A stretch of 64,000 bases of DNA, taken from the NCBI RefSeq assembly GCF_947498805.1, contig NZ_CANMLT010000002.1, positions 310,001-374,000 on the forward strand, written 5' to 3'. This document shows positions 43,888 through 53,600 of this stretch, in pieces; the stretch's first letter is position 1; every line of letters starts with the position of its first letter. This DNA comes from an uncultured Tenacibaculum sp. GTDB taxonomy: Bacteria; Bacteroidota; Bacteroidia; Flavobacteriales; Flavobacteriaceae. The notes beneath the pieces were generated by a model. That model saw only the letters and a program-made list of their open reading frames with translations, was not told the origin of the DNA and searched no databases. The translations under genes were made by a program, and so were the position numbers.

Positions 43888-44976
43888 ATGGCTAAAGAAT
43901 CAATTTTAAATAAAAAGTCTATTGACTTCTTAGAAAAATATTTAAACAATGCTGCTCCTACCGGATATGAATGGGAAGGACAAAAAATTTGGATGGATTA
44001 TCTTAAACCATACGTAGATGAGTTTATTACCGATACCTATGGGTCTGCTGTAGGAGTAATAAATCCTGATGCTCCGTACAAAGTGGTTATCGAAGGACAT
44101 GCAGATGAAATCTCTTGGTATGTAAATTATATATCTGACAATGGATTAATTTATGTGATTCGTAACGGAGGTAGCGACCATCAAATTGCTCCTAGTAAAG
44201 TAGTAAATATTCACACCAAAAACGGTATTGTAAAAGGAGTTTTTGGATGGCCAGCAATACATACACGTAACAGAGCTAAAGAGGAAGCTCCAAAGCCTGA
44301 TAATATCTTCATTGACGTAGGTTGTGCTACAAAAGAAGAAGTTGAAAAACTAGGTGTACATGTTGGTTGTGTAATTACTTACCCAGATGAATTTCATATT
44401 TTAAATGAAGACAAATTTGTTTGTCGTGCATTAGACAATCGTATGGGAGGTTTTATGATTGCTGAAGTTGCTCGTTTATTACATGAAAACGGTAAAAAAT
44501 TACCATTCGGATTATACATTACAAATTCTGTACAGGAAGAAATTGGTTTACGTGGAGCTGAAATGATTACAGAAACTATTAAACCTAATGTAGCCATTGT
44601 TACCGATGTAACGCATGATACTACTACTCCAATGATTGATAAGAAAAAAGAAGGTCATTTAGAGTTAGGTAAAGGACCTGTAGTAGCTTATGCTCCTGCA
44701 GTACAACAAAAATTACGTGATTTAATCATTGAAGCTGCTGAAGAAAATAAAATACCTTTCCAGCGTTCTGCATTATCAAGAGCTACTGGAACAGATACTG
44801 ATGCTTTTGCATACAGTAATGGTGGTGTTGCTTCTGCTTTAATATCATTACCTTTACGTTATATGCATACCACTGTTGAAATGGTGCATAGAGAAGACGT
44901 AGAAAACGTAATTAAAATGATATACGAAAGCTTATTAAAAATAGAAAACGGAGAAGACTTCTCTTATTTTAAATAA
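43888..44976 (+). CDS. M42 family metallopeptidase
   Basis: 362 residues, cytosolic. Glutamyl-aminopeptidase/PepA type. Two-metal site: His in EGHADEISWYV (about 70), Asp in RALDNRMGG (about 180), the Glu pair in SVQEEIGLRGAE (about 213), Asp in TDVTHD (about 235) and His in YMHTTVEMVH (about 328). Removes N-terminal residues from peptides; tetrahedral dodecamers are usual in this family. 24 bp after the acyltransferase gene; terminator follows. Confidence 0.92.
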   Translation: MAKESILNKKSIDFLEKYLNNAAPTGYEWEGQKIWMDYLKPYVDEFITDTYGSAVGVINPDAPYKVVIEGHADEISWYVNYISDNGLIYVIRNGGSDHQIAPSKVVNIHTKNGIVKGVFGWPAIHTRNRAKEEAPKPDNIFIDVGCATKEEVEKLGVHVGCVITYPDEFHILNEDKFVCRALDNRMGGFMIAEVARLLHENGKKLPFGLYITNSVQEEIGLRGAEMITETIKPNVAIVTDVTHDTTTPMIDKKKEGHLELGKGPVVAYAPAVQQKLRDLIIEAAEENKIPFQRSALSRATGTDTDAFAYSNGGVASALISLPLRYMHTTVEMVHREDVENVIKMIYESLLKIENGEDFSYFK

Positions 44977-44982
44977 AATTAC

Positions 44983-45007
44983 AATCCCGCTTTATGCGGG
45001 ATTTTTA
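44983..45007 (+). terminator. terminator after the M42 peptidase gene
   Basis: AATCCCGC-TTTAT-GCGGGATT followed by TTTAC. Confidence 0.85.
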
Positions 45008-45013
45008 CTTCTT

Positions 45014-45568
45014 ATGGATGAATTAATAGACATTGTTGATGAAAATGGAAAATACACAGGTAAAACCTGCTTAAAATCAGAAGCCCATAAGCATGGCTAC
45101 TTCCACCCTACTATTCATGTTTGGTTATATACAAAAGACCAACAAATTCTATTGCAAAAAAGAGCTTTAACGAAAAAGGTTTTTCCTGGTCTTTGGGATA
45201 TTTCGGTCGCTGGTCATATAGCAGCAGGAGAAGAAATTGCCTTAGCAGCGTTAAGAGAAGTATCTGAAGAAATAGGTTTTGAAATACAACTCGAAAACTT
45301 AGATAAAATTGGTACTAGAAAACATATGGTTAATCATCCAAATGGAATCATTGACAATGAGTTTCATCATGTTTATATTTCTGAATTAACCACAAGTATT
45401 GATCGTTTAGTAATTCAAGAAGAAGAAGTAGATGAATTGAAACTTTTTCCTTTAGAAACATTATTAAACACGAAACATTTAGAAAATGTTTTGCTTCCAA
45501 AATACCACGATTACTACGCTTTTGTCTATGATAAAATCATTCAAAAACTAAATCATCTACAAGAGTAA
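45014..45568 (+). CDS. Nudix hydrolase, isopentenyl-diphosphate-isomerase/YfcD-like
   Basis: 184 residues. The Nudix box is complete: GHIAAGEEIALAALREVSEEIG (about 76-97, G-x5-E-x7-REVSEEIG). The N-terminus DELIDIVDENGKYTGK and the HVWLYTKDQQILLQKRA strand are as in the YfcD/IPP-isomerase-like subgroup. Presence of the full catalytic Nudix box favours a hydrolase over a true isomerase. Substrate unknown. Starts 7 bp after the terminator of the previous gene. Confidence 0.85.
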   Translation: MDELIDIVDENGKYTGKTCLKSEAHKHGYFHPTIHVWLYTKDQQILLQKRALTKKVFPGLWDISVAGHIAAGEEIALAALREVSEEIGFEIQLENLDKIGTRKHMVNHPNGIIDNEFHHVYISELTTSIDRLVIQEEEVDELKLFPLETLLNTKHLENVLLPKYHDYYAFVYDKIIQKLNHLQE

Positions 45569-45654
45569 AAGCTTATTTAACAAAAAATTACCAAGCTCTT
45601 AAAACATTTTTAAGACACTTCAGTAGTTAATTTGTCATATAACTTAAAAGTTCT

Positions 45655-46461
45655 ATGATTAAAAAACTATGCCTTCTTATTTTTATGCTACTCGCTACTA
45701 TTATCTATGGTCAAAATAATAGACCTATTTTTTATGGTAAAGTAGCAGATTCTATTGGTGAATTACCCAATGTACATGTCATAAATTTACAAACAAATCA
45801 AGGTACCTTTACTAATGACAATGGTGAGTTTAGAATATTTGCAAAAGAAAATGATAGCTTACAATTCTCTTTTGTAGGTTACAAGACTAAAAAAGTTGTT
45901 TTAGAACATACTAACTTCGGGCTTAGCGAAAATAAGTTTTCATTAAAAAAAGAAACAGAAGAACTTGATGAAGTAGTTTTAAAAAAGCACAATCTAACAG
46001 GTTCTTTAGCCTTAGATATCAAAAGAGTGCCTAAGGATAGAATTGGTGAAATGATGACAAGTTTAATGGATGGAATTGCAAACATTGACTTTTCTACTCC
46101 AGTTATTGAAAAAATTGATGATATAGACAGAGGAAAAGCTCCAATTGTGCGAACTAACCCTATTTCAAATGGAGCTACCTTATTTAGCGGCTCAATATTT
46201 ACATCAAAGAAAAAGGTTATACAGCAGAAAAAAATAGATAAGATAAAAAGCAGAGACCAATTTTATGCAACCCTTTTTAATGAAGTATCTAAAGAGTATT
46301 TTACAAATGAATTAAAAATTCCTAAGCAAAATGTTTTTAACTTTATAGACTATTGCAACGAGCATAAAATTAAAAGGTTAATTTCAGAAGAAAACATACT
46401 AGAGCTTTTAAAACATTTTGAAGAACAAAGCATAGCATATTTAAGAACCATAAAAAAGTAG
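45655..46461 (+). CDS. secreted carboxypeptidase-like-domain protein, array member 1
   Basis: 268 residues. Signal peptide (MIKKLCLLIFMLLATIIYGQ), then a carboxypeptidase-regulatory-like beta domain (about 25-105) with NVHVINLQTNQGTFTNDNGE, AKENDSLQFSFVGYKT and ELDEVVLKKHNLTG. This is the domain usually found at the N-terminus of TonB receptors, but no plug or barrel follows. The C-terminal 70 residues form a second conserved unit (NELKIPKQNVFNFIDYCN). First of four tandem paralogues on the same strand; 2 bp before the next. Function unknown, probably periplasmic. Confidence 0.8.
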   Translation: MIKKLCLLIFMLLATIIYGQNNRPIFYGKVADSIGELPNVHVINLQTNQGTFTNDNGEFRIFAKENDSLQFSFVGYKTKKVVLEHTNFGLSENKFSLKKETEELDEVVLKKHNLTGSLALDIKRVPKDRIGEMMTSLMDGIANIDFSTPVIEKIDDIDRGKAPIVRTNPISNGATLFSGSIFTSKKKVIQQKKIDKIKSRDQFYATLFNEVSKEYFTNELKIPKQNVFNFIDYCNEHKIKRLISEENILELLKHFEEQSIAYLRTIKK

Positions 46462-46463
46462 CT

Positions 46464-47279
46464 ATGAAACACCATTACCTAATTATTCTTCTTATAACTC
46501 CTTTCTTTTTAAAAGCGCAAGAAAGAAGGAAATACTTTTACGGAACACTTAAAAGTAATTCAATTCTTATTGGTAATGCCCATATCATCAACACAAAAAC
46601 AGGTCAAGGAACATTTAGTAATGAGCAGGGAAATTTTAAAATTTTCGCCAAAGAAAAAGATTCGTTAACCATATCTTATGTTGGTTACGAAACCAAAACA
46701 TTGCTTGTGGAAAAATTTCACTTTGGAATTCAAAAAAACACTATCAAACTCAATAAGTCTACAATTACTTTAGACGAAGTAGCATTAAAAAAACACAATT
46801 TGTTTGGAGTACTCATTAGAGATATGAAACAAACACCAGAAGACATTGCTGTTGTAAAATCAAAAGGAGCTCTTGATTTCTCTAATATTGACTTTGATAA
46901 AGCAACGATAGAGATAATTGACGATCATAGTAGAAAAAAATCTCCAGATTCAAGGAAATTAACAGATCCTACGGCTCTTTTTGCTGGAGCTGGAACTTCT
47001 TTTAGTGGATTAGACAAATATGCATTAGAACGTCGTAAACAACGAAAGGAAATTAATTTCAAAGAAAAATTCCCTAAAATGCTGTTATCAGAATTTGGGG
47101 AACATTTTTTCTTTGTAGACCTCAGAATTCCCAAAGAAAATTACTACCATTTTATAGAATATTGTAACGCTCTAAACATAGAAACACTTTATAAAGAGAG
47201 TAAGACTATGGAAGTAATTAATATCTTGCGTAATGAAAGTAAAAAGTACTTACAAATTATACATAAAGAAAATGAATAG
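46464..47279 (+). CDS. secreted carboxypeptidase-like-domain protein, array member 2
   Basis: 271 residues with the same plan as member 1: signal peptide (MKHHYLIILLITPFFLKAQ), beta domain with NAHIINTKTGQGTFSNEQG, AKEKDSLTISYVGYET and LDEVALKKHNLFG, then a C-terminal unit LSEFGEHFFFVDLRIPKENY with FIEYCNALNIETLY. Its C-terminal half is closest to that of member 4. Overlaps the start of member 3 by 8 bp, so the genes are translationally coupled. Confidence 0.8.
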   Translation: MKHHYLIILLITPFFLKAQERRKYFYGTLKSNSILIGNAHIINTKTGQGTFSNEQGNFKIFAKEKDSLTISYVGYETKTLLVEKFHFGIQKNTIKLNKSTITLDEVALKKHNLFGVLIRDMKQTPEDIAVVKSKGALDFSNIDFDKATIEIIDDHSRKKSPDSRKLTDPTALFAGAGTSFSGLDKYALERRKQRKEINFKEKFPKMLLSEFGEHFFFVDLRIPKENYYHFIEYCNALNIETLYKESKTMEVINILRNESKKYLQIIHKENE

Positions 47280-48072
47280 AATTGCTATTTTCATATTGAT
47301 TATTTTATCTACTTCTTTTTTATATGGACAGGAACACAGAACTTTTATGTATGCTGAAGTATCTGACAAAATTGGTCCTGTTGTTAATGCACATGTTATT
47401 AATCTGAAAACAAAACAAGGAACTTACACGAATGAAGATGGTAAATTTCGCATTCTTGCCAAAGAAAATGACAGTATAAAAATATCTTCTGTGGGATACG
47501 CAACGATAACCTACGTTGTTGAAAAGAGTGATTTTGGAATACAAAAAACCAACATAGAATTATTGAAAACATCTATTGATTTAGATGAAGTTGAAATAAA
47601 GAAAAATAACTTGCTCGGACATTTATCTTCTGATAGTAAATTGGTCAAAAAAGAGAAAGTGATTGATGCAAAGACACTGAATTTGCCCTATGCTGGGTCA
47701 AAAAAACTTACTCCGGCTGAAAGAAAACTATATACGGCTCAAGGCGGGAAATATCCAGTATTAGTTGGTTTTGGAGCTATTGTCTCCGTAGATTATATAT
47801 TAAACACTTTATCTGGACGAATAAAGAAGTTAAAAAAAGGACTTCACTATGAACGAGAAGAAGAAAAAGTAACCTATCTTAAAACTACTTTTTCAAATTA
47901 TATCGTAACCGATTTAAAAATTCTAGAAAAAGATCTTTATCGTTTTATCTATTTCTGTACTTCAGATCCAGACTTCAATTTACTTCTCAAACAAGGAGAA
48001 GTAGTAACTATAAACTTTCTTAAGAAGAAATCTATAGAGTTTAAAAAGTTAAATCCAGGTTCATACCCTTGA
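47272..48072 (+). CDS. secreted carboxypeptidase-like-domain protein, array member 3
   Basis: 266 residues from ATG 47272 (MNRIAIFILIILSTSFLYGQ signal peptide); an in-frame ATG at 47233 lies inside member 2 and would bury the signal peptide. Beta domain with NAHVINLKTKQGTYTNEDG, AKENDSIKISSVGYAT and DLDEVEIKKNNLLG. The C-terminal unit (TDLKILEKDLYRFIYFCTSD) is the most diverged of the four, with the conserved IP and YCN altered to IL and FCT. Overlaps member 2 by 8 bp. Confidence 0.8.
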   Translation: MNRIAIFILIILSTSFLYGQEHRTFMYAEVSDKIGPVVNAHVINLKTKQGTYTNEDGKFRILAKENDSIKISSVGYATITYVVEKSDFGIQKTNIELLKTSIDLDEVEIKKNNLLGHLSSDSKLVKKEKVIDAKTLNLPYAGSKKLTPAERKLYTAQGGKYPVLVGFGAIVSVDYILNTLSGRIKKLKKGLHYEREEEKVTYLKTTFSNYIVTDLKILEKDLYRFIYFCTSDPDFNLLLKQGEVVTINFLKKKSIEFKKLNPGSYP

Positions 48073-48127
48073 AAATTCGAATAAAAATTGTAAATTTATA
48101 AGTAACCGAATTTTAGCCTTTTACCTT

Positions 48128-48922
48128 ATGAAAACACGATTTTTTATTTTATTTGTTCTATTTTACACCATGGTCTTTTCTCAAGAGGAGAGAAAAACAC
48201 TATTTGGTATTGTATATGATAAAAATGGTGTTTTAGAAAATGCACATATTGTAAATTTTTCGAACAACACAGCAACTTTTACCGATGACAAAGGTGAATA
48301 TAGAATCTTTGCCAAACCAACAGATACTCTACGTTTTACTTCAATAGGTTACAAAACAATTTTTGTAGAGTTAACAAAAGAACACTTTAATACTTACAGA
48401 AAAAGAATAACTCTTGAAAAACAAGTTTATGAACTAGATGAAATTTTAGTTAGGAATAATGAACTTTCTGGAGATATTAGCAAGGATTTAAAAAAGGTAA
48501 AACAAAATACAAGAGAAAAACTTGCAAAAGAAAGATTGAACGTTGCTACCATCAATATAAAAAACAATTACGATTATGGTGATAGCAGACTTCGCCATAA
48601 ATTAGTAAAAACAGATCCCACAAGAGATTTTGAAGGAGTGGGTACCACTACAGTTATTCCTTTAAGAAGATCTCAAGAGTTGAAAAAACTCAAAAAAGAA
48701 TTAGAATTTAAAGCTACCATGCCTGCACAACTCCTTAGTGAATTGGGAGAAGAATTCTTTTTTACAGAACTTAAAATACCCGTTGATAGATATTATCATT
48801 TTTTAGAATATTGTAATCCTTTAAATATTGAAAACTATTATCAAGAAAGAGAAGTATTAAAAGTGATTAATATTTTTAGAAATGAACATATAAATTACCT
48901 TAAAATCATAGAAAAAGATTAA
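48128..48922 (+). CDS. secreted carboxypeptidase-like-domain protein, array member 4
   Basis: 264 residues. Signal peptide (MKTRFFILFVLFYTMVFSQ), beta domain with NAHIVNFSNNTATFTDDKGE, AKPTDTLRFTSIGYKT and ELDEILVRNNELSG, and the C-terminal unit LSELGEEFFFTELKIPVDRY with FLEYCNPLNIENYY. Separated from member 3 by 55 bp that may hold a separate promoter. Next downstream is the DUF6702/M1 peptidase pair. Confidence 0.8.
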   Translation: MKTRFFILFVLFYTMVFSQEERKTLFGIVYDKNGVLENAHIVNFSNNTATFTDDKGEYRIFAKPTDTLRFTSIGYKTIFVELTKEHFNTYRKRITLEKQVYELDEILVRNNELSGDISKDLKKVKQNTREKLAKERLNVATINIKNNYDYGDSRLRHKLVKTDPTRDFEGVGTTTVIPLRRSQELKKLKKELEFKATMPAQLLSELGEEFFFTELKIPVDRYYHFLEYCNPLNIENYYQEREVLKVINIFRNEHINYLKIIEKD

Positions 48923-48953
48923 TTTGGCTCAGTAATTGGTACTCTCTTTTGAT

Positions 48954-49445
48954 ATGAAAAAATATTTTATCTTATTCTTACTTATTCCGCTATTATCATT
49001 TTCAGTGCATAAATATTACTTGGCATTAACTGAAATAGAATACAATCCAAATACAGCATCTGTTCAAATGATCATGAATGTGTTTATGGATGATATAGAA
49101 TTAGCTATTAATAAAGACTATCAATTAGACTTGAGACTAGCCTCTAAACAAGAACTAAAGAATGTAGATGAATATTTCACTAAATATTTAAAACAACATT
49201 TTAAGGTTTTAATCAATAACAAAGAGGTTTCCTATAAATATATCGGAAAAGAATATGATGGTAATATCATTTACTTTTACTTAGAAATACCTGACATAAA
49301 AAACATACAAAGCATTGAAATACAGAACGATATTTTAGTATCTCATTTTCCAGATCAACAAAACTTAGTTAAAGCTAAAATTAACGACAGTAGAAAAACT
49401 TTATTTCTAGATAAAAAAAATGATAAAGGTTTGTTAAATTTTTAA
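48954..49445 (+). CDS. DUF6702-like secreted protein upstream of the M1 peptidase
   Basis: 163 residues from ATG 48954 (signal [17 protein letters not shown] then VHKYYLALTEIEYN). From memory, the HKYY...TEIEYN start, FMDDIELAI, YLEIPDIKNIQSIEIQNDIL and NDKGLLNF end match a flavobacterial family (DUF6702) that older annotation calls peptidase E; no protease motif is visible. In related genomes it tends to sit directly before an M1 metallopeptidase gene, as here (68 bp gap). Exported, role unknown. Confidence 0.72.
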   Translation: MKKYFILFLLIPLLSFSVHKYYLALTEIEYNPNTASVQMIMNVFMDDIELAINKDYQLDLRLASKQELKNVDEYFTKYLKQHFKVLINNKEVSYKYIGKEYDGNIIYFYLEIPDIKNIQSIEIQNDILVSHFPDQQNLVKAKINDSRKTLFLDKKNDKGLLNF

Positions 49446-49513
49446 CATCTTCAATTACTGCACATAATATTTCTGTAAATTCCCCGATATTTTAAATTCA
49501 ACATCAAACAAAA

Positions 49514-51742
49514 ATGAGAAAGTATAGCACATTATTATTTTCTGCTCTTTTTGTTTCCGCGTCAATGTTTGCACAGGAAGCACCAAAAAAAGAACCACAA
49601 AAAGGTCATACTGACCAAAATAAGTTTCGTCAATTAAAAGACGTACTACCTACACCTAACGATCAAAGAACAGCATCGGGTGCACCAGGTCATCAATACA
49701 CACAACAAAAAGTTGATTATATAATGGATATTCGTTTAGATGAAGCGAATAACAAGTTATATGGAGATGAAACAATTACCTACCACAATAATTCAAAAGA
49801 TCAATTAGAATATTTATGGGTTCAATTAGATCAGAACATGCGTGCTCCTGACTCTAAAACTCCATTAGCAGAATCTAAAGGTGCTAGCGGTTGGCAAACT
49901 CCGTCTAAATTTGTAGACGATAACATGGGGAAAGCTAAAGATTTTGGATATAAAATTGAAGCAGTAAAATATGCTGATGGTAGAGATTTATCATATACAA
50001 TTAATCGTACGATGATGCGTATTAATTTACCACAACCATTAGCTTCTGGAGGTACTTTTAAATTTAAAATTAAGTGGAACTACTTAATCAACAATTCTGT
50101 TGAAGATGGTGGACGTTCTGGTTTTGAATTATTTAAAGACGGAACAAAAGCATATACAATTGCTCAATTCTTCCCTCGTTTAGCTGTATATAACAATGTA
50201 GAAGGATGGCAAAACATGCAATTCTGGGGACGTAGTGAATGGGCTCTTGAATTTGGAGACTATGACGTAAAAATAACTGTACCTGCAGATCATATTTTAG
50301 ATGCTACTGGTTCTTTACAAAACGAAAAAGATGTTTTATCAAAAGAACAACGTAAGCGTTTTGAAAAAGCTAGAAAATCTTATAAAGACCCTGTATTTAT
50401 CGTAACGCAAGCAGAAGCTGAAGCAAACGAGAAAGAAGGAACTAACAAAACAAAAACTTGGCACTTTAAAGCAAATAACGTACGTGATTTCGCATTTGCT
50501 TCTTCAAGAAAATATATTTGGGATGCAATGGCCGTTAAAATTAATGGTAAAAACATCATGGCTGTTTCATTATACCCTAAAGAAGGTAACCCTTTATGGG
50601 AAGAGCACTCTACAAGAGTTGTTGCAAATACTTTAGAGGAATATTCTAAAATGACTTTTGACTATCCTTATCCAAAAGCTGTTTCTGTACATGCTAAGCG
50701 TCAAGGAATGGAGTATCCAATGATTTGTTTTAACTACGGACGTCCTAATCCTGATGGAACGTATTCAGATAGAGTTAAAAATGGTATGATTGGAGTAATT
50801 ACACACGAGGTTGGACATAACTTCTTTCCAATGATTGTAAACTCTGATGAGCGTCAGTGGACTTGGATGGATGAAGGTTTAAACTCTTTTGTTGAGATTT
50901 TAGCTGAATTAGACTACGATCCTAACTTTAACACTGGTAATTTACCAAAAGACATCGTTAGATACATGAGTATTGATCAAAGCAATTTATCTCCTATCAT
51001 GTCTCAAGGTGATTATGTACATAACTTCGGACCGAATGCTTATACAAAACCAGCTGCTGGTTTATATATGTTACGCCAAACAATTATGGGACCAGAGTTA
51101 TTTGACTATGCATTTAGAACTTATTCTAAAAGATGGATGTTCAAGCACCCTACTCCAGCAGATTTCTTTAGAACAATGGAAGATGCTTCAGGTATGGATT
51201 TAGATTGGTTCTGGAGAGGATGGTTCTACACTACTGATTATACTGACATTGGTATTAAAGAAGTAAAACCTTTATACTTAACAGATAAGCCAAACGAAAG
51301 AACAAAGAAGTTACAAGAGCAATACCCTTCTTATTTTGCTAGCTTAGGAAAATTAGTATTCTTAACAACAAATAAAGAAGATGCAAATGCTAAAGATGTT
51401 GAAACATATGTTAATGGTTTACCTGCTGATAAAAAGGCTAACTTAAAAAAGTTACCTAAATACATGTATCAAGTTGAATTTGAAAAGCCAGGTGGGTTAG
51501 TAATGCCTATTATTGTTGAATTGACATATGCAGACGGTACTAAGAAGCGTGAAACTTTCCCAGCACAAATTTGGAGAAAAGACGAAACTAAAGCATACAG
51601 AGTATTCTCTTCTGATAAAGAAATTAAGAGTATCGTTGTAGATCCAGATTTAGAAACTGCAGATACTGATACTTCAAACAATAGCTGGCCGAAACAAGAG
51701 CAAAGCAAGTTTGATAAATTTAAAAATAAAGTGAAAGGATAA
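49514..51742 (+). CDS. M1 family zinc metallopeptidase, exported
   Basis: 742 residues. Signal peptide (MRKYSTLLFSALFVSASMFAQ), an N-terminal beta domain (about 60-260) and a gluzincin catalytic domain. The zinc motif HEVGH (about 431, in GVITHEVGHNFFPMIVNS) is followed 18 residues later by the third ligand Glu in WMDEGLNSFVE. The usual GAMEN exopeptidase motif is replaced by KRQGMEYPMICFN (about 395), as in other Bacteroidota M1 peptidases. Acts in the periplasm or outside the cell on peptides. Strong terminator follows. Confidence 0.92.
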   Translation: MRKYSTLLFSALFVSASMFAQEAPKKEPQKGHTDQNKFRQLKDVLPTPNDQRTASGAPGHQYTQQKVDYIMDIRLDEANNKLYGDETITYHNNSKDQLEYLWVQLDQNMRAPDSKTPLAESKGASGWQTPSKFVDDNMGKAKDFGYKIEAVKYADGRDLSYTINRTMMRINLPQPLASGGTFKFKIKWNYLINNSVEDGGRSGFELFKDGTKAYTIAQFFPRLAVYNNVEGWQNMQFWGRSEWALEFGDYDVKITVPADHILDATGSLQNEKDVLSKEQRKRFEKARKSYKDPVFIVTQAEAEANEKEGTNKTKTWHFKANNVRDFAFASSRKYIWDAMAVKINGKNIMAVSLYPKEGNPLWEEHSTRVVANTLEEYSKMTFDYPYPKAVSVHAKRQGMEYPMICFNYGRPNPDGTYSDRVKNGMIGVITHEVGHNFFPMIVNSDERQWTWMDEGLNSFVEILAELDYDPNFNTGNLPKDIVRYMSIDQSNLSPIMSQGDYVHNFGPNAYTKPAAGLYMLRQTIMGPELFDYAFRTYSKRWMFKHPTPADFFRTMEDASGMDLDWFWRGWFYTTDYTDIGIKEVKPLYLTDKPNERTKKLQEQYPSYFASLGKLVFLTTNKEDANAKDVETYVNGLPADKKANLKKLPKYMYQVEFEKPGGLVMPIIVELTYADGTKKRETFPAQIWRKDETKAYRVFSSDKEIKSIVVDPDLETADTDTSNNSWPKQEQSKFDKFKNKVKG

Positions 51743-51761
51743 TCACTAAAAACCTACTTAT

Positions 51762-51792
51762 AAAACGCAACTATTTTTAGTTGCGTTTTTTG
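51762..51792 (+). terminator. terminator after the M1 peptidase gene
   Basis: AAAACGCAACTA / TAGTTGCGTTTT with a T-run. Confidence 0.88.
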
Positions 51793-51815
51793 TTCATTAA
51801 AACAATGTTTTCATC

Positions 51816-53036
51816 ATGAGAATTTTTAGCCTTTTATTAATAACAACACTTACTTTTTTATCTTGTAATCACAGCTCAAATCCAACCGTATTGAAAGAAG
51901 GTAATTATAGAGCTACCTTACAACTACAAGATCATCAAGAATTACCATTTACGTTTAAAGTTATTGATAATAAACATTTAGAAATTTACAATGCTGAAGA
52001 AACTATAAAAGTAGATGAAATCACGTATAAAAATGACTCCGTATATATCCAAACACCAGTATTCGAAGGTTATATTGTAGCTAAAATGCAAAACGACCAT
52101 TCACTACAAGGATCTTTTGTAAAACCTACTTTAAATAGAACTGTTCCTTTTTCTGCTGAATTTAATAATAAGACAAGATTTACTACCAACCTGACTCCAA
52201 CAAACAATATCAATGGTAATTGGGAAACAATTTTCAGTCCAAATAAACCTGAAGACACCTACATTGCGAAAGGAATTTTTAAACAAAATGGAGCAAACGT
52301 AAAGGGAACTTTTAGAACTACCACTGGAGATTATCGTTACTTAGAAGGTATTATTGATGGAGATTCTTTAAAACTTTCAACTTTTGATGGTGCTCATGCC
52401 TTTTTGTTTACGGCAAAAGTTACCAATTCAACTATGAACGGACATTTCTATTCGGGAAACCATTGGAAAGAACCTTTTACAGCTAAACTTAATAATTCTT
52501 ACGAATTACCTAATGAAGATAGTTTGACCAAATTAAATGATGGTTATGATACTTTCAATTTTTCTTTTCCAGATGAAACAGGAAAGCAGATTTCATATAC
52601 TGATGAACAATTCAAAGACAAAGTAGTTATCGTTCAAATTATGGGAAGTTGGTGTCCGAATTGTTTAGATGAAAGTAGGTATTATGTGGAGTACTTAAAA
52701 AAGAATCCAAATCCACATGTTACGTTTGTTGCATTGGCTTTTGAATTAGATAAAACGCAAGACAAAGCATTTCAAAAACTACAACGCTTAAAGAAACAAA
52801 TAGGCATTACTTACCCTATATTACTAGCTCAATATGGAGGTTCAAACAAAAAGGAAGCTGCTAAGAAACTTCCCATGTTAAATCACATACTATCATACCC
52901 AACTACTATTTTTATTGATAAAAAAGGAAAAGTTCGTAAAATACATACAGGCTTTAATGGACCAGCTACAGGGCAAAAGTATATTGACTTTAAAAAAGAG
53001 TTTGAAGATTTTGTGAAGCAACTTTCAGAAGAATAA
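51816..53036 (+). CDS. thioredoxin-domain lipoprotein (TlpA/AhpC-like)
   Basis: 406 residues. Lipobox TLTFLSC (Cys about 17). The N-terminal 230 residues are beta-rich, similar in type to the DUF4369-like parts of other Bacteroidota TlpA proteins. The C-terminal half (about 245-400) is a thioredoxin fold with redox motif GSWCPNC (about 275-281) and YPTTIFIDKKGKVRKIHTGF as the cis-Pro region. Likely a periplasmic thiol reductase or peroxidase-like protein. 73 bp after the M1 gene, past its terminator. Confidence 0.85.
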   Translation: MRIFSLLLITTLTFLSCNHSSNPTVLKEGNYRATLQLQDHQELPFTFKVIDNKHLEIYNAEETIKVDEITYKNDSVYIQTPVFEGYIVAKMQNDHSLQGSFVKPTLNRTVPFSAEFNNKTRFTTNLTPTNNINGNWETIFSPNKPEDTYIAKGIFKQNGANVKGTFRTTTGDYRYLEGIIDGDSLKLSTFDGAHAFLFTAKVTNSTMNGHFYSGNHWKEPFTAKLNNSYELPNEDSLTKLNDGYDTFNFSFPDETGKQISYTDEQFKDKVVIVQIMGSWCPNCLDESRYYVEYLKKNPNPHVTFVALAFELDKTQDKAFQKLQRLKKQIGITYPILLAQYGGSNKKEAAKKLPMLNHILSYPTTIFIDKKGKVRKIHTGFNGPATGQKYIDFKKEFEDFVKQLSEE

Positions 53037-53126
53037 AACAAACTTAGTAGCTATTATTAACTCGCCATTAACATACGGTTTAGAACTTCCTTTTTACATT
53101 TGATTGCAACTCAAAGTAACATTGAA

Positions 53127-53588
53127 ATGACCAAACCTTTTGCAACCTTAGTAACGTTTATAGCATTGTTTTTTCTTACAGACAAGATAAATTCTCAAGA
53201 GACTACAAAATCAAATCAAAAACTGCATAATACTTTAGTTGATTCGTATTATAATCTCAATGTAAAAGCTTTTCAAAAGAATTCAAAAGTAGAAGATATC
53301 GATCGTATTTTTAATCTTTTTACTGATGACTTCGTCTATGTACACCCTAAATATGGAGGTACATATACAAGAGAGAATTTATACAAAGGTTATATAAGAA
53401 ACAAAAAAAATGGTATGTATGATGGAACTATTACTGGTATTAAAATATTTAATCGGATTGCTGGTTTAAATGCTTTGGTAGTTAAAAGAATTTATATAGA
53501 TAAAGACACTAAAGAAGAAAAAGATGCGAAAATGACCTTATTTGAGTTTAAAGAAGGTAAAATTTCTAAAATATTTGAATATTGGTAA
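53127..53588 (+). CDS. secreted NTF2/SnoaL-like protein (DUF4440-type)
   Basis: 153 residues from ATG 53127, which starts a good signal peptide (MTKPFATLVTFIALFFLTDK). A TTG at 53100 would add nine residues and is less likely. The mature part has the NTF2-like cone layout: helix with LVDSYYNLNVKAFQKN, FNLFTDDFVYVHPKYGG and a final sheet with NALVVKRIYIDKD and EGKISKIFEYW. Ligand or reaction unknown. Convergent with recG, 12 bp apart. Confidence 0.75.
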   Translation: MTKPFATLVTFIALFFLTDKINSQETTKSNQKLHNTLVDSYYNLNVKAFQKNSKVEDIDRIFNLFTDDFVYVHPKYGGTYTRENLYKGYIRNKKNGMYDGTITGIKIFNRIAGLNALVVKRIYIDKDTKEEKDAKMTLFEFKEGKISKIFEYW

Positions 53589-53600
53589 TATTTATACTTC

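Noticed and set aside
50973..51203. 76-codon plus-strand ORF inside the M1 peptidase gene
   Set aside because: Same strand, different frame, inside a long conserved gene; no start signal.
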